A DNA stretch of 64,000 nucleotides from Stropharia rugosoannulata (GCA_028532985.1 JANCIK010000012.1:992001-1056000); one strand, 5' to 3'. Shown: positions 9,301-21,184, counted from the stretch's first letter. The notes: generated by a model not told the origin, from the letters alone. A program made the numbers and translations.

Positions 9301-12191
9301 CTGTTTAAGAAGAGATTCAATAATGGTATCCTTCTGCCTGATCTGAGCCAACAGATACTCGCGTTTGCTAATAAGAGGTGAAAAGTCAGATTCTGTAGGA
9401 GATGGACAACTAGAGGATTCGGAAGACGGAGACAGGGTCGAAGATAAAGAAGGAGACAAAGAAGGTGGAAAGGAAGACATTGTATGCGAGCAGATGAAGA
9501 GAGCTACAGTGAAGACGAAGTATAGAGCTCGACCACAAAACTCTGTATATAAAGCATAACGGCCCCTGTCTTCCCGAAGGACGTTCAAGCTCTGATGTAT
9601 GCGCCATGTCACTTTGAAGTAACTCCGCGCTTACATTGCCCCGGAGTCCATGTATAACATCATCAGGGGGCGAAGGCGCATTAACGGAAATGGGGAAAGG
9701 TGCGGGTAAGACGATTAACAAACAGATGACTCACTTCGGTGCTGTTCTGGGTCTGCGGCCTTCAACAACACAGACATGTCCGCCAGATTTACATCGCTTG
9801 CAAGTATCCTCGTTCTTCGGAAAGTCGCATTTCATCTGTTACCCAGCCAGGGCACAATTACCGGAGGATAATCATACGACATAGGGCCAGTCAATAATGA
9901 AGATCGTCAGAGTGCGCAGCGGGACGGAAGAGTGCACCGGATCAGAGATGAGATAACACATCGGAGAGGAAATTGACAAGATAAACACGGATGAATAATA
10001 ATAAAAGTGATAAGCGCGTTAATTGGAAACAAGTACACATGTAATGGTGCTGTCCGTACCTTGAGTTTTTTGCAGTGGGTACACGCTCCGGGACTAAAAA
10101 ATGCCCATCGTACGGAGGTGCCGATATCAAGTCCAATTGCCGGTCATTGAAGGCATAGATAGTCCGAGCAGATCCAGGCAGACGTTCCGTACAGCATCGT
10201 TGTCAGATGTCAAATCACGGGGCGTCGGAAATCCCGACCACGAGGCGTCATTGCGTTTGTCGCAAAAACATGCGCAGCCGAGATGTGGGCATTTGTCAAA
10301 CCGAAGATAAAAGGAAGATGTAGCACGGGGGATAGAAGCGACAGAATGAATAATTCGCGATGTCGTTAGCAGCAGAAGGTGATACAAGGTGACCGTGAGA
10401 TCGACATCGTGGGGGTACCGAGTCCCGATGACACAGCACGCATATGCGTTATGCATCGGTGGATGGAGTAGGTGGGCGTAATATGAGCGATTAGAAGGTT
10501 TATTGCCAGTTACAATCGCATTGAAGAAAGATATCGTCCCGAAGCCGCAAGCGGATGGCGACAAAAGTATCCAAGCCGGACGGGGATATTTCGATTGCGT
10601 GGGTATATGATAAACGAATGAACCGTCAGTGTCATGATGAACGAAAGGAACACGCAGAAATAGGATAGTCCAACCCTAGGTGCGTAGTCTGCACAAGATC
10701 GATACTATCCATCTCGAAGCATAACCACCATCGCAGATGTAGCACGCTTGCTCGCAAAGCCTAAAAGCCATCAAGAAACGAACACTCACAGTCTAGAGCC
10801 TCTGTCCCTTTTCCCTCGTCCAACCACGCCCAACCCACCAAGGCCGATATCAATACGACCTGTCATGCCTAACCCAGAATCATCGTAGTCATCACTTCCA
10901 GAATCAGTGGCGCCATCCTCTGCAAAGCCAGTGGTATCCGGGCTATCGCTTTTTTTGACCTTTTTTCTTTTGTTTCCTGCCTTTTCGGACTGAGAACCCG
11001 AGGTCTGAGAGGCGGGAGGAGCATTAGTCGCCCTTTTGACGGGACCGGCCGCCGAAGGTTTAGTCTGTGACGGCCCCGCTTGGTTTGGCATATTGGGTGG
11101 CATGAAGTGATGTACAGAATGCATGCCTGTATTAGCACCCTTGGCCTGGGGATTTTTGTTGACATTCGGCTTTGAATTGATGGGTATGGAGGCAGGCTGG
11201 GGTTGTGGATCATTAACTAGGGATGACGGTACGACGGGATCAGTCTGGCGTTGCTGAGGAACAAACTGCAAATGTGCTGCTTGCTCTCGGTTTTGCACCT
11301 CAACATTGGGGTTCCTTTGCGCCTGCCTAGAAGCGGCGTAGGGGCCTTGGTGGTTCGCCTGTTGGGCAAAACGATCGGTCTCCCGCCGCGGTGGTGGTTG
11401 GTGCTGCTGCTGGTACAATGGCTCAGGGGTATTGGTATAAGAATTATGTGTAGATCCTGATGTCGGCACCAGATAACCAGACCCATGCTCGGGCGTTGAT
11501 GAGTTATTGTCGCTGACAGAAAGGAGGTCGGGATAGTAGCCAGAATATAAGTCATTTCCCGCATTGTGGAAAGTGGAGGTATTGGCTATGTCCTCAAGAC
11601 CAGGCAAACTGGACATGCCTGCTGAAGTCGACTGGCCATATTGGGACACAGGTGCAGAAGATACAAAGTTTTCCTGTAGAAGGCTACTGTACGGATTGGA
11701 TGATATATTCTGTTGAGACGTGCCCATGGTCATCGACTGAAAAGTCGGATGAAAGCTCGACGTTTGTTGCTGCTGATGGCCACTGTATGCGTCTATCCAT
11801 TGCTGGTACTGACGGCCTTGGCTTGCCCTCTGCTCTTCGAGCGAGGTATCATCAGGGTTATAGAATGAGGAGCTTGGGCTGATCATAGGAGCCGCCGATG
11901 AGGGAGAGGTGGAGGTGGAGGGCTTGGCAGCGTTGGGCACTCCGGCTGAGGACGTCGGATAATACCAGATACCGTGAGGTTGAGAGGATCCCTCTGCCGG
12001 TAGGTGCGAACCGGAGTCAGTCTGGCCTATTAGATGCTCAATTATAAGAAAGAAGCTTCGATATAAACAGCCTTGCCTTGAATATATGCACCTGTACCGC
12101 TGGAACCTCGTCCGCTGGTCGTGTTGCGGTGGTGGTGGGAGGTGGAAGCACCGGAAACGCCACTTCCTGGCGCTGATGGATGAGGGTGCAT
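6317..12191 (-). CDS. Zn2Cys6 transcription factor with fungal-specific regulatory domain
   Basis: A nuclear DNA-binding regulator of roughly 1,200 aa encoded over 5.9 kb. Start exon 12092-12191 (MHPHPSAPGSGVSGASTS) joins 10790-12026, a Ser/Gln/Pro-rich region ending GRGKRDRGSRL. Exons 10060-10093 and 9735-9835 encode the zinc cluster, C-x2-C-x6-C-x8-C-x2-C-x6-C (CTHCKKLKMKC ... CKRCKSGGHVC). Exon 9301-9367 gives the coiled-coil KREYLLAQIRQKDTIIESLL and 8813-9241 a linker. Further exons carry the fungal_trans domain (INPFISLLDP-like start, RRWEEDRSWLYTGLAIRIAT, DLNLHQA) down to the stop at 6317. The zinc exons sit between unusually long introns of 696 and 367 bases. The earlier possible ATG at 12354 gives a frame without family character and contains the first intron. 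Targets are unknown. Confidence 0.85.
9481..9554 (-). promoter_or_regulatory. Possible intronic promoter and alternative start inside the regulator gene
   Basis: On the minus strand a TTTATATA element (plus-strand 9543-9554) lies about 65 bases upstream of an ATG at about 9481. That ATG opens a frame (MSSFPPSLSPSLSS...) that runs without a stop and in phase into the exon encoding KREYLLAQIRQKD. The segment is otherwise the 367-base intron 9368-9734. A transcript from here would encode the regulator without its zinc cluster. The sequence facts are direct; promoter use is inference. Confidence 0.35.
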
Positions 12192-15100
12192 GATTGAATA
12201 GGTAAATCAGGCCTATGTATGTGGACGGATATATCACCTTGGTACCACGGAGGCCAGGAAGTTGAAACAAGTTCGCACCTGTTTGTTGTTCGGAGAATTT
12301 GTACGACCGACAAGGAGGACACGTAGGGCGACGAGCGCGCCCGCGTTCCAACACTACTTAAGGCCCTGCCCAACCAGGCTAGCCGGCATCCCCTTCTTGT
12401 ACGGTCCAGGATAAGCCAGGATATATCTGACTCATCCTATCAGATCATCCTGAGATGCACAAGTATACCTCGGCGATCTCTAATAGTAATCTAGTTAATA
12501 TCACCGTGTAACCTGCAAGCGTACAAAAATAAATCGTCTGCATTCAAGTCTGATTTACTTACGTTGATTTTTTTGTTTTGTTACATACACTTGGTTTTGT
12601 TCATGCTGTTAACGGACCCACCTGCATCCCGCCAATATATGAAACCTAATTCCAAACGCTGAGCCCATCCATAATGCTCACGACACAATATCCGATTAAT
12701 TGCGTACTTTTTCGAGATACATCCAGGCCTACATGACTTCTCCCCCGAACTGTAACAACAGGATCTGTTTATTTGGTCTGTGGGTGCAGGAGACTAGGTT
12801 AGAGATGATGCAGACATTTTTGATGCTCTTGGTTCACACAACCATGGTCGAGCTAACCATTCACCATTGGCAGTTGTCTCCCTCCTCTAGATCCAATCTA
12901 TCAAATACAAAGCATTTCATATGTCGTTGACTGAGGTTCCAACAGGGTGGCGCATTTCTTCAGGTTATCCTCACTGACATAACCGGTAGTTCTGCTTGAG
13001 TGTTTCCAACTTTCAAAATTCTTAAGATCACAGCGCTAGTTGCCGTTCAATGAGAAATATTTGCCTCTGCATTCTGTGTAGAGAATAATTACAGCAATGT
13101 GGTCTATCCATGGTCCATCTGTCAAATACGCGATGCCACAAGCTGACATGCTGAACTTTACTGGACTAGACTGTGATACCTAAGTGATAACGAAGCGGAA
13201 GTTCACATCGCAATTTGCATGGCTTGCGGAATTCGTTGAGAATTGATATATCATAGGTTAGATGTACCCGGACCATTCAAGTGAAGAAAGAACTTACTCC
13301 GTCCCCAAAAATAGAGGATAACTATACTAGTATGGTCCTTCTAAGGACCTTCTGAGAAGCAGGCAGCTGGAGTTCTAAATTAAAAGACTAAGAATGTGCA
13401 GATTTTCCCGCCGCACTCCGTCCCCAATAAAGTCGGGGATTCGCTGAGTACTCAGAAAATCCAAGAGGATAATCGTACCTTGTTTTTAAAGAATAAACAA
13501 CATTCAGAACGTCGCAGTGAAAGCTGGTGAATGGCATGTGTATAAGTGCCTCTGGTCTACCTTACTCAATGCACTATTAGTATCGATGTCGACCAGATGT
13601 GTACCTGCTGCGCCAGTTCTGCGCGTGATGTCTGATTCATGCATCCGTATCAAGTCGAGCCCTCATCTATATTGGCAGTTCTTGCCCTTAAGCTGTCAGT
13701 ACGCCTGACCTGGCCCAATGGCGAACCTCGACGAATATGACATTGCGATTCCAGGCCGTTCATTCGTATGTGGACTTCTAAATCCCCAATGGGTAATCTA
13801 TTCAAAGGAGGAATGGCAGGATAGGAGGTGATGCGGTTCCATCTGGGAGTGGTACCCACCTGGAGCTCACAGCCCTGAGGGAATAAAGCGAAAGATAGCT
13901 CCCCTTGTTTCTCATATTACCAAGTTATATTTGTTGTATACGTGTTGAGCATGGAGAAAAATGTTGCAAGGTGAATAGGAATACTTGAGGAATACTGTGG
14001 AGTCTGCCTGTATGATTTAGATGTTCCTTAATAAATATGGAAGTTCGTAGTCTGGATGTTTTCTGCTACTAATTGTAACTGGGTTTTATGGTGTTACATT
14101 CTAATGCCATTCACTTATCTTTTTACTGTTATTCGGCTGTTATGATCCAGTGGCGCATCGAATGCCTACTTGATATAGAAAGTATGGGCGCTCGCTACAT
14201 TCTTAGAAAAACGTTACACGCATACTGAACGCGTATACACGGAATACTCCCTCTCAGTACTCTTCAACAACTTAAAATGTAAAATTAACATAAATGTAAT
14301 TGATGTTAAAAATACGTACCGCTACCCTTTACGTATACACTGTAAGGACAGGTATTGAATTTCCAGTTCGGACGATATGATTGGGCTCGTAGATGGGGAG
14401 AAGTGGCCGGTCGTATGAACATGAATGAATTGGCATCGCATCAGAGACCCTGCCCGATGGATGTGCGCCGACTGATTGAAGGCCATTCCGACCGCAGATA
14501 AGCACTGGAGTTACGGAGAAAACCAAAGTGCGGCTCCGAGATCCAAGTAATAGTTGGATGTAATAAAATAGATAAGCCGGCGGGGGTACTAGTAAAGCAT
14601 AAGCAAAAAGACATACTTAGCTTCAAGTTCTATGAAGCTGATCAGTATACAACGCAACCTCATCATGGCTTGCGTATGATGTAAGATGATAATTAGGTTC
14701 AACTACTTAGGCTTCTTTTAGGCTTTTGAGATGTAAGGCGGCCCGAAAGTATTACATCCGGTATGCACGTGGTTATGAGAATCATGATCGCGGCAGGTTG
14801 CGGCCAGGTGTTCGCTGCTGGTTCAGGAATCAGAATTCTGACCGCAGTTGCCACTCAGTTGGTGCAAGTTCCTCGTTCGAGTACTTTGAGATTGAGAATG
14901 CGTTCAGTCCAATCTTTCACCTCTACAAATGCAAACCTTCTGAGACGGCTACGGAGAAGGGCAACTTGAAGCTTGCGGTTATACCTCTACTCCCAATCTA
15001 CTCTGGTAACACAGGGTCATCATGAGGACATCTCGAATAATGATATTCCGTATCTTGCCTTCACAACAGGCTACAACAGGTATATACTCCAAGGTACAGA

Positions 15101-15331
15101 ACGAAGTATACTCCGGGGTACAGAAAGAAGATACATAAAGAAACTCCGTCCAAATAATGAAAAATACAAAGACGCCCATGATGATAATGTACAGGTATGT
15201 GTGGTATGAAATAGTATATGGATATAGGTTGGTCATTAAATAGTATGCATAAATGTATAGGTTCGTCACGTCGTCCAGGTGTTGTCGGCATGATAGTGTG
15301 CAGAGAAGCAGGCTGCGCCAACATAGCGCAG
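12192..15331. other. Gene-poor interval of about 3.1 kb
   Basis: Only short, unsupported frames on both strands. The ACTCCGTCCCCAA motif occurs twice, near 13,300 and 13,416, and there is a 24-base tandem duplication at 15,083-15,130. It should include the promoter of the Zn2Cys6 gene at its left end and the 3' region of the coiled-coil gene at its right end. No RNA gene was recognised. Confidence 0.5.
15083..15130. repeat. Two tandem 24-bp copies
   Basis: Two adjacent 24-base units start TATACTCC at 15,083 and 15,107 and end in GAAG or GAAAGAAG. They differ at a few positions. They are non-coding, just past the end of the coiled-coil gene. Confidence 0.8.
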
Positions 15332-16903
15332 CTACAGGCGCCATTGTGCACGCCTAGGCGGTTCCCGGATGCCACCATTCAGCTTGTTGTACGACGTTGA
15401 AGCACCCCGGTCGGATTGTAACGAGTATGTCCGCATGCGGTCGTGAGGAGTGGTCGAACGGAGCGACTGCGTGCGCGTGCGCGTGCGAGAAGGCGAGCTG
15501 TCATAGCTAGGCTCGCCGGATGACGCGCTCGTAGTATTACCAAAGAATAACGGGTTAAAAGAGAACCCAGCATAAGGACCAGCCTCAAACCTGCGCACTG
15601 GGGAGTTTCTCGCGGAGGTGGCAGAAGGCGAGAGGATGATCGACATCGACCGCCGGCGCCCAATAAGTTTTAGGGGAGGCAATGGAACAGGCACCTGCTT
15701 ATTTAGCGATTTCGTCCTCGACCGCGAAGGCGTCTCGCTGAAACTGTTTTTCCTGGCTGGCGTATGAACTCCCGCCGACGCAACACACGTCGACGTGGAC
15801 GTATTCGACATGCGCTCTAGTTCGGACTCGGAATAAGTCTCCATATCCTGCGTTTCCTCGGGGACCTCTTCCAAAAACTGGTCTTCCGAGGCCTCGTTAA
15901 TAACGTTAAGCACGAGCGTGTTGTCTTCTTCAAAGCTGAGGCGTTCAATGAGCTCGCTCTCATGCTCGTTGGAGAGGTTTTGTTCCATAAGGTGAGCATC
16001 GCGACTCAGCTCGAGACGTTTGACCTCTCTAGACAACCGGCGAGATTCCTCTCGCCAGTCTTGAGCGAGTTCCTGGATCTCTTTTTCGTGATCGATGCGC
16101 AGATTGATGAGGGCTTGTTGGCATTCTTCCACTTCAGCGAGGAGATCTTTAACAAATTCTTCTGTTAGACGCTCTTTTTCGACATCCATAGCCATCTTTT
16201 CAGCGGCGCGCGAGACAACGAGCTGACGGGAACGTGTCAGTTTCTTGGCTTCCTGGACCAACTCGGACACCGCTTGTTGCTGAGCCCATAATTTGTTTGA
16301 CAAAAGGAGTCGCTCGCAGAACGTATGGAATGCATCGCCACGCTTTGCTTGCTTCATTGTCATTAGACGCTCACTGAGTTCCTTGACCTCGCGTTGCTGT
16401 GCCCAAATCCGGTTCTGAAGTACGAGGCGCTCTAGGAAGGCATAAAATGGAACGCGCACATATATCTCGGGTGACGGCGGAGGGGATAGCGCTTTTTCAG
16501 TAGGCGCGTCGCTCTCTTCTTCAGTAGGAGAATTTAGTGTAGATAAGCGTTGCCGATGCAGCATGATGTTCTGCTGCTTCCGAAGCATCCGGGCGAGATA
16601 CTGCGAGCGAGCCCTCTCGGCGGATAGTCTTTTCTCAAGGGCCCGGAACTTGGTGAGCGCGTTTTGCACGCGGCGGACAAGCTCCTCGACCTCTTCCTCC
16701 TTCGCAGCGGCCTCGGCATTTTCAATGGCGATTTTGGGGCGTCTTGCAAGGCGGGTAGAGACGTCGATGGCGATCAACACCAGACAGGGCGGGAGGAGGT
16801 ATAGAAGCCCACCCGCCTTAGGCGAGTTAACGGAAAGGAAGGCCAGCTTGTCAGCGAAGTTTCGGACAATCGCGGCAGGATCGATTGCTGCGGTATCGTT
16901 CAT
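15332..16903 (-). CDS. Membrane-anchored coiled-coil protein, function unknown
   Basis: Single-exon gene of 523 aa, unlike its multi-exon neighbours. A hydrophobic segment at residues 31-49 (GGLLYLLPPCLVLIAIDVS) could be a membrane anchor. Long charged helices follow at about 62-120 and 155-325 (EEEVEELVRRVQNALTKF, EELVKDLL-type heptads). The C-terminal 180 residues are Ser/Arg-rich and probably disordered (RSRTKSLNKQ, PSRTRTRTQSLRS). Residues 156-181 and 196-221 form an internal repeat with ERL-[VL]-L-x-N-x-x-WAQQ. I do not recognise a named family. The shape would suit a tether or scaffold at a membrane, but that is a guess. Divergent from STE24. Confidence 0.7.
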   Translation of the reverse strand: MNDTAAIDPAAIVRNFADKLAFLSVNSPKAGGLLYLLPPCLVLIAIDVSTRLARRPKIAIENAEAAAKEEEVEELVRRVQNALTKFRALEKRLSAERARSQYLARMLRKQQNIMLHRQRLSTLNSPTEEESDAPTEKALSPPPSPEIYVRVPFYAFLERLVLQNRIWAQQREVKELSERLMTMKQAKRGDAFHTFCERLLLSNKLWAQQQAVSELVQEAKKLTRSRQLVVSRAAEKMAMDVEKERLTEEFVKDLLAEVEECQQALINLRIDHEKEIQELAQDWREESRRLSREVKRLELSRDAHLMEQNLSNEHESELIERLSFEEDNTLVLNVINEASEDQFLEEVPEETQDMETYSESELERMSNTSTSTCVASAGVHTPARKNSFSETPSRSRTKSLNKQVPVPLPPLKLIGRRRSMSIILSPSATSARNSPVRRFEAGPYAGFSFNPLFFGNTTSASSGEPSYDSSPSRTRTRTQSLRSTTPHDRMRTYSLQSDRGASTSYNKLNGGIREPPRRAQWRL

Positions 16904-17851
16904 GCTGGCGGCTTCCTGGCGTTGAGCTGACTAGTAAAGTATAGGTTGAGGTATCGCTGAGGAAGGCTGTCGCTGGATCGTCTAGCGCGCCGGACGCCTT
17001 GAGGATAAGGACAAGGACCAACGATAGGGTCGAGCTTATGTTGGTATCATAAATTCTCAGGCTACATTAAAATACAATTTCCCATCTACATAGTATACTT
17101 GACGTATCCGTCGACCGTCCTGACTGCCTCATGGAGGCCGCGAGGTTTGCATTCTCGTGATTATCTTATCTTCATCCCATTGAAAATGGGCGTTTCACTC
17201 CAGAGTCCAAATTTACTTCTGTCAACGTACGCGGCACGCCTTTGTCGTGAGGCGTTCTTCGTTTATCCTGCGCCCACGGAATCATCCGCCTCGAAAAACA
17301 AACAAAATACAAAACGACTTTCCACGTGACTGGGACCCCGGTTATCTAAACAGACTTTCAAATACCCAACAAATACCAATCAAATACTGTACCTCCGATT
17401 GTTTTACGAGGATCTCCTTTGTGAAGGACTCGTAATCTTGACTTGATGACTTTTAAGTCCGGCAGGAATGCAACAAGGGAGAGAAAGGCTATTATTGATA
17501 AGACATTTATTTATAGCTACCTTTTTCCTTGTAAGGTAAGTTGTAAGTCAGTCTGTTTATTGTTGAAGTATTGACAAAGTCTTGACTGAGTAATTACCTT
17601 CAAATTACCTATTTCTCGCTCATTTGCACACAGACCCACCCAATCCATTTAAGAGCTACTTCATGTTCCTTTACTTTGTTTTGCAGTTGCAGGAAACTTT
17701 ATTCATTAAGTAACAACCGTCTTTTTGAACGGTGTTACGTAATCATTGGGTAATCCAATAGTAAGCGGACTGAAAGTTGTGGCTGTGCTGATCTAATGTT
17801 GACCACGTCGCCACGTCGCGCTTATTGCGTTTCTTCCTTCTTACCGCCACC
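16904..17851. other. Divergent intergenic region upstream of coiled-coil gene and STE24
   Basis: About 950 bases between two start codons facing away from each other, AT-rich from about 17,350 onward. It ends in a good context, CCGCCACCATGG, at the STE24 start. No gene is visible. Confidence 0.55.
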
Positions 17852-19798
17852 ATGGATCTCCTCCATACGCAACTTCGCAATATAGAGAATCGTCTATCGT
17901 TTGTGAAGACTGACCCCATAGATTGGAAGCTCTATGTTCAAATTTTCTCGTGGACTGTGACGTTTTTCGAGTCGTATCTGTTGTAAGTCCCCCCCCCCCC
18001 CCCCTACGCCAAGTTCAAGATGCAGAATGGAATTGAATCATATGACTTCTCTTTAGAATCCGACAATACCCCTTGTACTCGAAAACTGCGCCTCCTCCGG
18101 CTCTCAAGGATCACTTTGACCCAGGCGTCTTCGAAAAATCCCAGAAATACGGAAAAGACAAGGCCAAATTCGCACTGTTCTCTGGCTTATACAAGCAAGT
18201 TTTCGAGAGCATTCTTCTACACTATGGCTTCAACGCGTGGTCGTGGACTGCGGCGGGCTATCTATTGGCGAAGATCGGATATGGGCCAGAATACCAGGTG
18301 CGTATCGTTTCCACGATATTTCTGAATATGTTTATTTAATGTGCCACACAGATTCTGCAATCAATTGTCTTCGTCTTTTTGATGTTTTTGATATCCTCTC
18401 TCCCGACTCTCCCTCTTTCGGCGTATGGTACCTTCGTCCTTGAGGAGAAGCATGGATTCAACAAGATGACTCCTACCATCTTCGTCACCGACCTCCTCAA
18501 GGGGTGGGGATTGGCCATCGTTTTGGGCGCTCCATTCCTCTCTGTCTTCCTTTACGTATTCCAGTGGGCCGGAGACAGATTTGTACCTTGGTTAATGGGC
18601 TTCATGTAAGCTGTCCACTTTCCTTTTTTCTGGTTTTGTTTTCAGGATAAGTGATCGAAACGGCACTGGTGTCATTCCCTATTTACCAGCTAGAGGTGCA
18701 GTGGCTCCTACGCTGTTGAATATATATTACGCACTTGGTAGTGTGGGACTTCAGGGGATACTGCTAGACGAGCTAGTGACCCTGCCCAGGCTACCCATCA
18801 ATACCCACTATAGTGCACACTGTATGGGTTCCCAGGTTCCGTGCGCCAAGTTACTGCGTCACTACCATAACGGGATCTGTCTGTCTGAAATCGCCTGCTT
18901 TTCGTTGTATTAACGCGCATCTTACCTTATACAGGATAATTTTCCAGTTGACCATGGTCGTTCTATACCCAACCGTTATCCAACCTCTCTTCAACAAGCT
19001 TTCTCCCTTGCCTGATGGCGATCTGCGCACCAGAATTGAGGCCCTCGCAGGCAAACTCAAATTCCCCCTCAAGCATTTGTATGAGATTGATGGCTCTAAG
19101 CGCAGCTCTCACAGCAATGCCTACTTCTTTGGTCTTCCATGGGTGAGTTGTCAACACTCTTATCATTGCTTTCATCATCTAATTTCATTTGTAGAGTAAA
19201 CACATCGTCATCTTCGATACGCTCATTCAGCAGACGAAAGCCGAAGAAGTTGAAGCTGTTCTTGCCCACGAACTCGGCCACTGGTACTACAATCATCCCT
19301 TGAAGCAGATGATCATTTCCCAATTCCACACATTCGCCGTCCTTTCCTTGTTCCCTGCCTTCCTGCATGCCCCGCCCCTTTTGCGGTCATTTGACTTCTC
19401 CAAGGAAGTGGCCGCACAGCCACCTACTATGGTCGCTTTTTTGCTTTTCCAAATGATCCTCACTCCCTTTGAGTCCTTGGTTAGCATCGGAATGAACGCG
19501 ATTACCAGACATTTCGAGTTCGCGGCAGACCGATTTGCTGTTGAACTTCAGGACATGGTAAAGGACGAAAAGATGAGGGATATGGGCCCCCGATTGGGCC
19601 GGGCGCTTATCTCACTGCACGTAAAGAATCTTTCTACTGTTTGGGTTGACTGGATGTGAGTTGCTTCCCGGCGACTATCGAATTTATCTAAAAATGTTTC
19701 CCAGGTACTCGGCATATCACCATTCACATCCAACTCTGACGGAGCGCCTAAAAGCGCTTGACGCCTTCGAGGCTGGGCGTGTGAAGAAGGCGGAGTGA
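17852..19798 (+). CDS. STE24: CAAX prenyl protease, M48 zinc metallopeptidase (Ste24)
   Basis: ER and inner nuclear membrane protease that removes the last three residues of prenylated CAAX proteins such as fungal a-factor-type lipopeptide pheromones. Exons 17852-17982, 18057-18297, 18352-18605, 18935-19142, 19195-19655 and 19705-19798 give 462 aa, close to the usual family length. Several hydrophobic helices are visible. Zinc motif HELGH falls at residues 303-307 (VLAHELGHWYYNHP), and the third ligand Glu386 lies in RHFEFAADRFAVEL. The C-terminus keeps HHSHPTLTERLKAL. The third intron is 329 bases, far longer than the others, and the first intron has a run of about 16 C right after its donor. 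Nothing suggests loss of function. Confidence 0.95.
17989..18004 (+). repeat. Poly-C tract in STE24 intron 1
   Basis: About 16 consecutive C bases directly after the donor GTAAGT. It is a homopolymer likely to vary between isolates or to be miscounted in assembly. Confidence 0.9.
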
Positions 19799-20325
19799 TA
19801 TGCACCTAACGCATATGACGATAGACTAAGAAAAGTACACTTTGACATGCAACCTCATTCGTACCGCAGTTGAACAGCTGACTGGATAGTATAAATTACG
19901 CCTATTATTGGGCACTAGTTTGTGACTTACATTGTCAAGAACCAGGTCTTTGTATTTTATCGTCGTGGCTTCTTACTAGGTGAATCTGAGGATACGTGTC
20001 GCATATCCTCCATGTAGTTTGTAGAATGTCTGTAGGCACATAAAATCTAATCTACTACTTATACTATTTCGCGAGCTACGCTCGATTGATCTTTATGTGT
20101 AATATAACATAATGAAAGACGTAAGCTCTCAGAAAACATTTAACGTCCAATTCAAAGTTGTCCTGGCCTTTAACCACTTTGTCAAACTCGTTCCCCACAT
20201 GGGCGCCAGACGATGGACGCCACACGAGAGAGTATATAAGAGGGGACTTGCCACGCTGTACTGCCAGCGACCTTCCTTGGCCGTTCTACAAATTTCCCGA
20301 CCCACGTATACGCACAACCAGCATC
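19799..20325. other. Intergenic, STE24 3' region and MYND gene promoter
   Basis: No gene seen. A clear TATATAA lies at 20,233-20,239, about 90 bases before the MYND gene start codon. Confidence 0.6.
20233..20239 (+). promoter_or_regulatory. TATA box of MYND gene
   Basis: TATATAA in a GC-balanced context, 87-93 bases before the ATG at 20,326; typical spacing for a TATA-driven fungal gene. Confidence 0.55.
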
Positions 20326-21184
20326 ATGGAGGAATGGTCATTTAACCTGCGCGATGAGGTGCCCCTTCCCCACATTCCGTGCTCATGGAATAATGATCGC
20401 TGACGCCAGCCCTTCATCCTGATCGATTGGCGGTCGGTGTTCCTTCAATCATTGATCGCCGTCGGCTAGATGCACTTCCCCCCCTTCGCAGAGCTACCGG
20501 ACGACTACGACCTCGACCTGCGCTACTACGACGACCCGGGTTCTGACTCGGATGGCATCACCGAGCCCATCAAGCACTGGTGCCTCCTCGTCGAGATCGT
20601 GCGCCGCATCCCGTACGCGCGTCCTGTGTACCGCGTCAGGGATAAGGCGAACGAAGAGTTCTTGGTTGCCCTGTATTTTGGAAGCCAGGCAGAGACACCG
20701 CAGGAGTGGGCGAAGCGCTGCAGGGACGGTGGCGTTATGGTTATCATGTATGCAACTGCGCATGACTTTAAGGGAGGACAGCGCGGCGTGCGGGTAGAAG
20801 AGGTCGAGAATGTTATGGTGCGTCTAACAACTGAGTCACTGAGTCATATTTCTCTGCTTACTGAATGACTTGCAGTTTTTCCCTTGCAACTTGGAGAGTT
20901 TCTTGCGCATAGGAGACGAAGTTACTGCTGATACAGTCAGCACTAAGTGCGCTAATTGCGACAAGCCAGGGGGACTGAGATGCGCGCGCTGTGGATTTGC
21001 GAAATATTGTGGAAAGGTTTGTTCAAGTTTGTGATTGCAGTAGTACCTTATTGACAAGTTATACTAGGACTGCCAAATAACAGATTGGAAAACCCGACAT
21101 AAGCTTGAGTGTGTCGCTGCCCAAAAAATCATTGACTGGAAGAAGCGTGACTGGGAGGAGTTCGAAGAATATTGGATGAATTAA
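20326..21184 (+). CDS. MYND-type zinc finger protein
   Basis: A 212-aa protein from exons 20326-20358, 20470-20817, 20876-21016 and 21068-21184. The C-terminal MYND finger is complete: C152-x2-C155-x7-C163-x2-C166-x5-C172-x3-C176-x8-H185-x3-C189 (KCANCDKPGGLRCARCGFAK onward). MYND fingers bind proline-rich peptides and so mediate protein contacts. The N-terminal 130 residues are acidic (DYDLDLRYYDDPGSDSD) with a predicted alpha/beta fold and no catalytic motif I recognise; there is no SET domain. The first exon is only 33 bases. The alternative start is Met at 20,470, but splicing keeps the frame open from 20,326, close behind a TATA box. Such short MYND proteins are common in agaricomycetes. 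Partner unknown. Confidence 0.85.

Noticed and set aside
10127..10564. 145-aa open frame on the minus strand inside the regulator gene
   Set aside because: It falls in the 696-base intron, its frame does not join the zinc-cluster exon and it has no domain character.
12192..12354. Upstream extension of the regulator from an ATG at 12,354
   Set aside because: The added residues look random and the frame reads through intron 12027-12091; the ATG at 12,191 gives a clean Ser/His/Gly-rich start.
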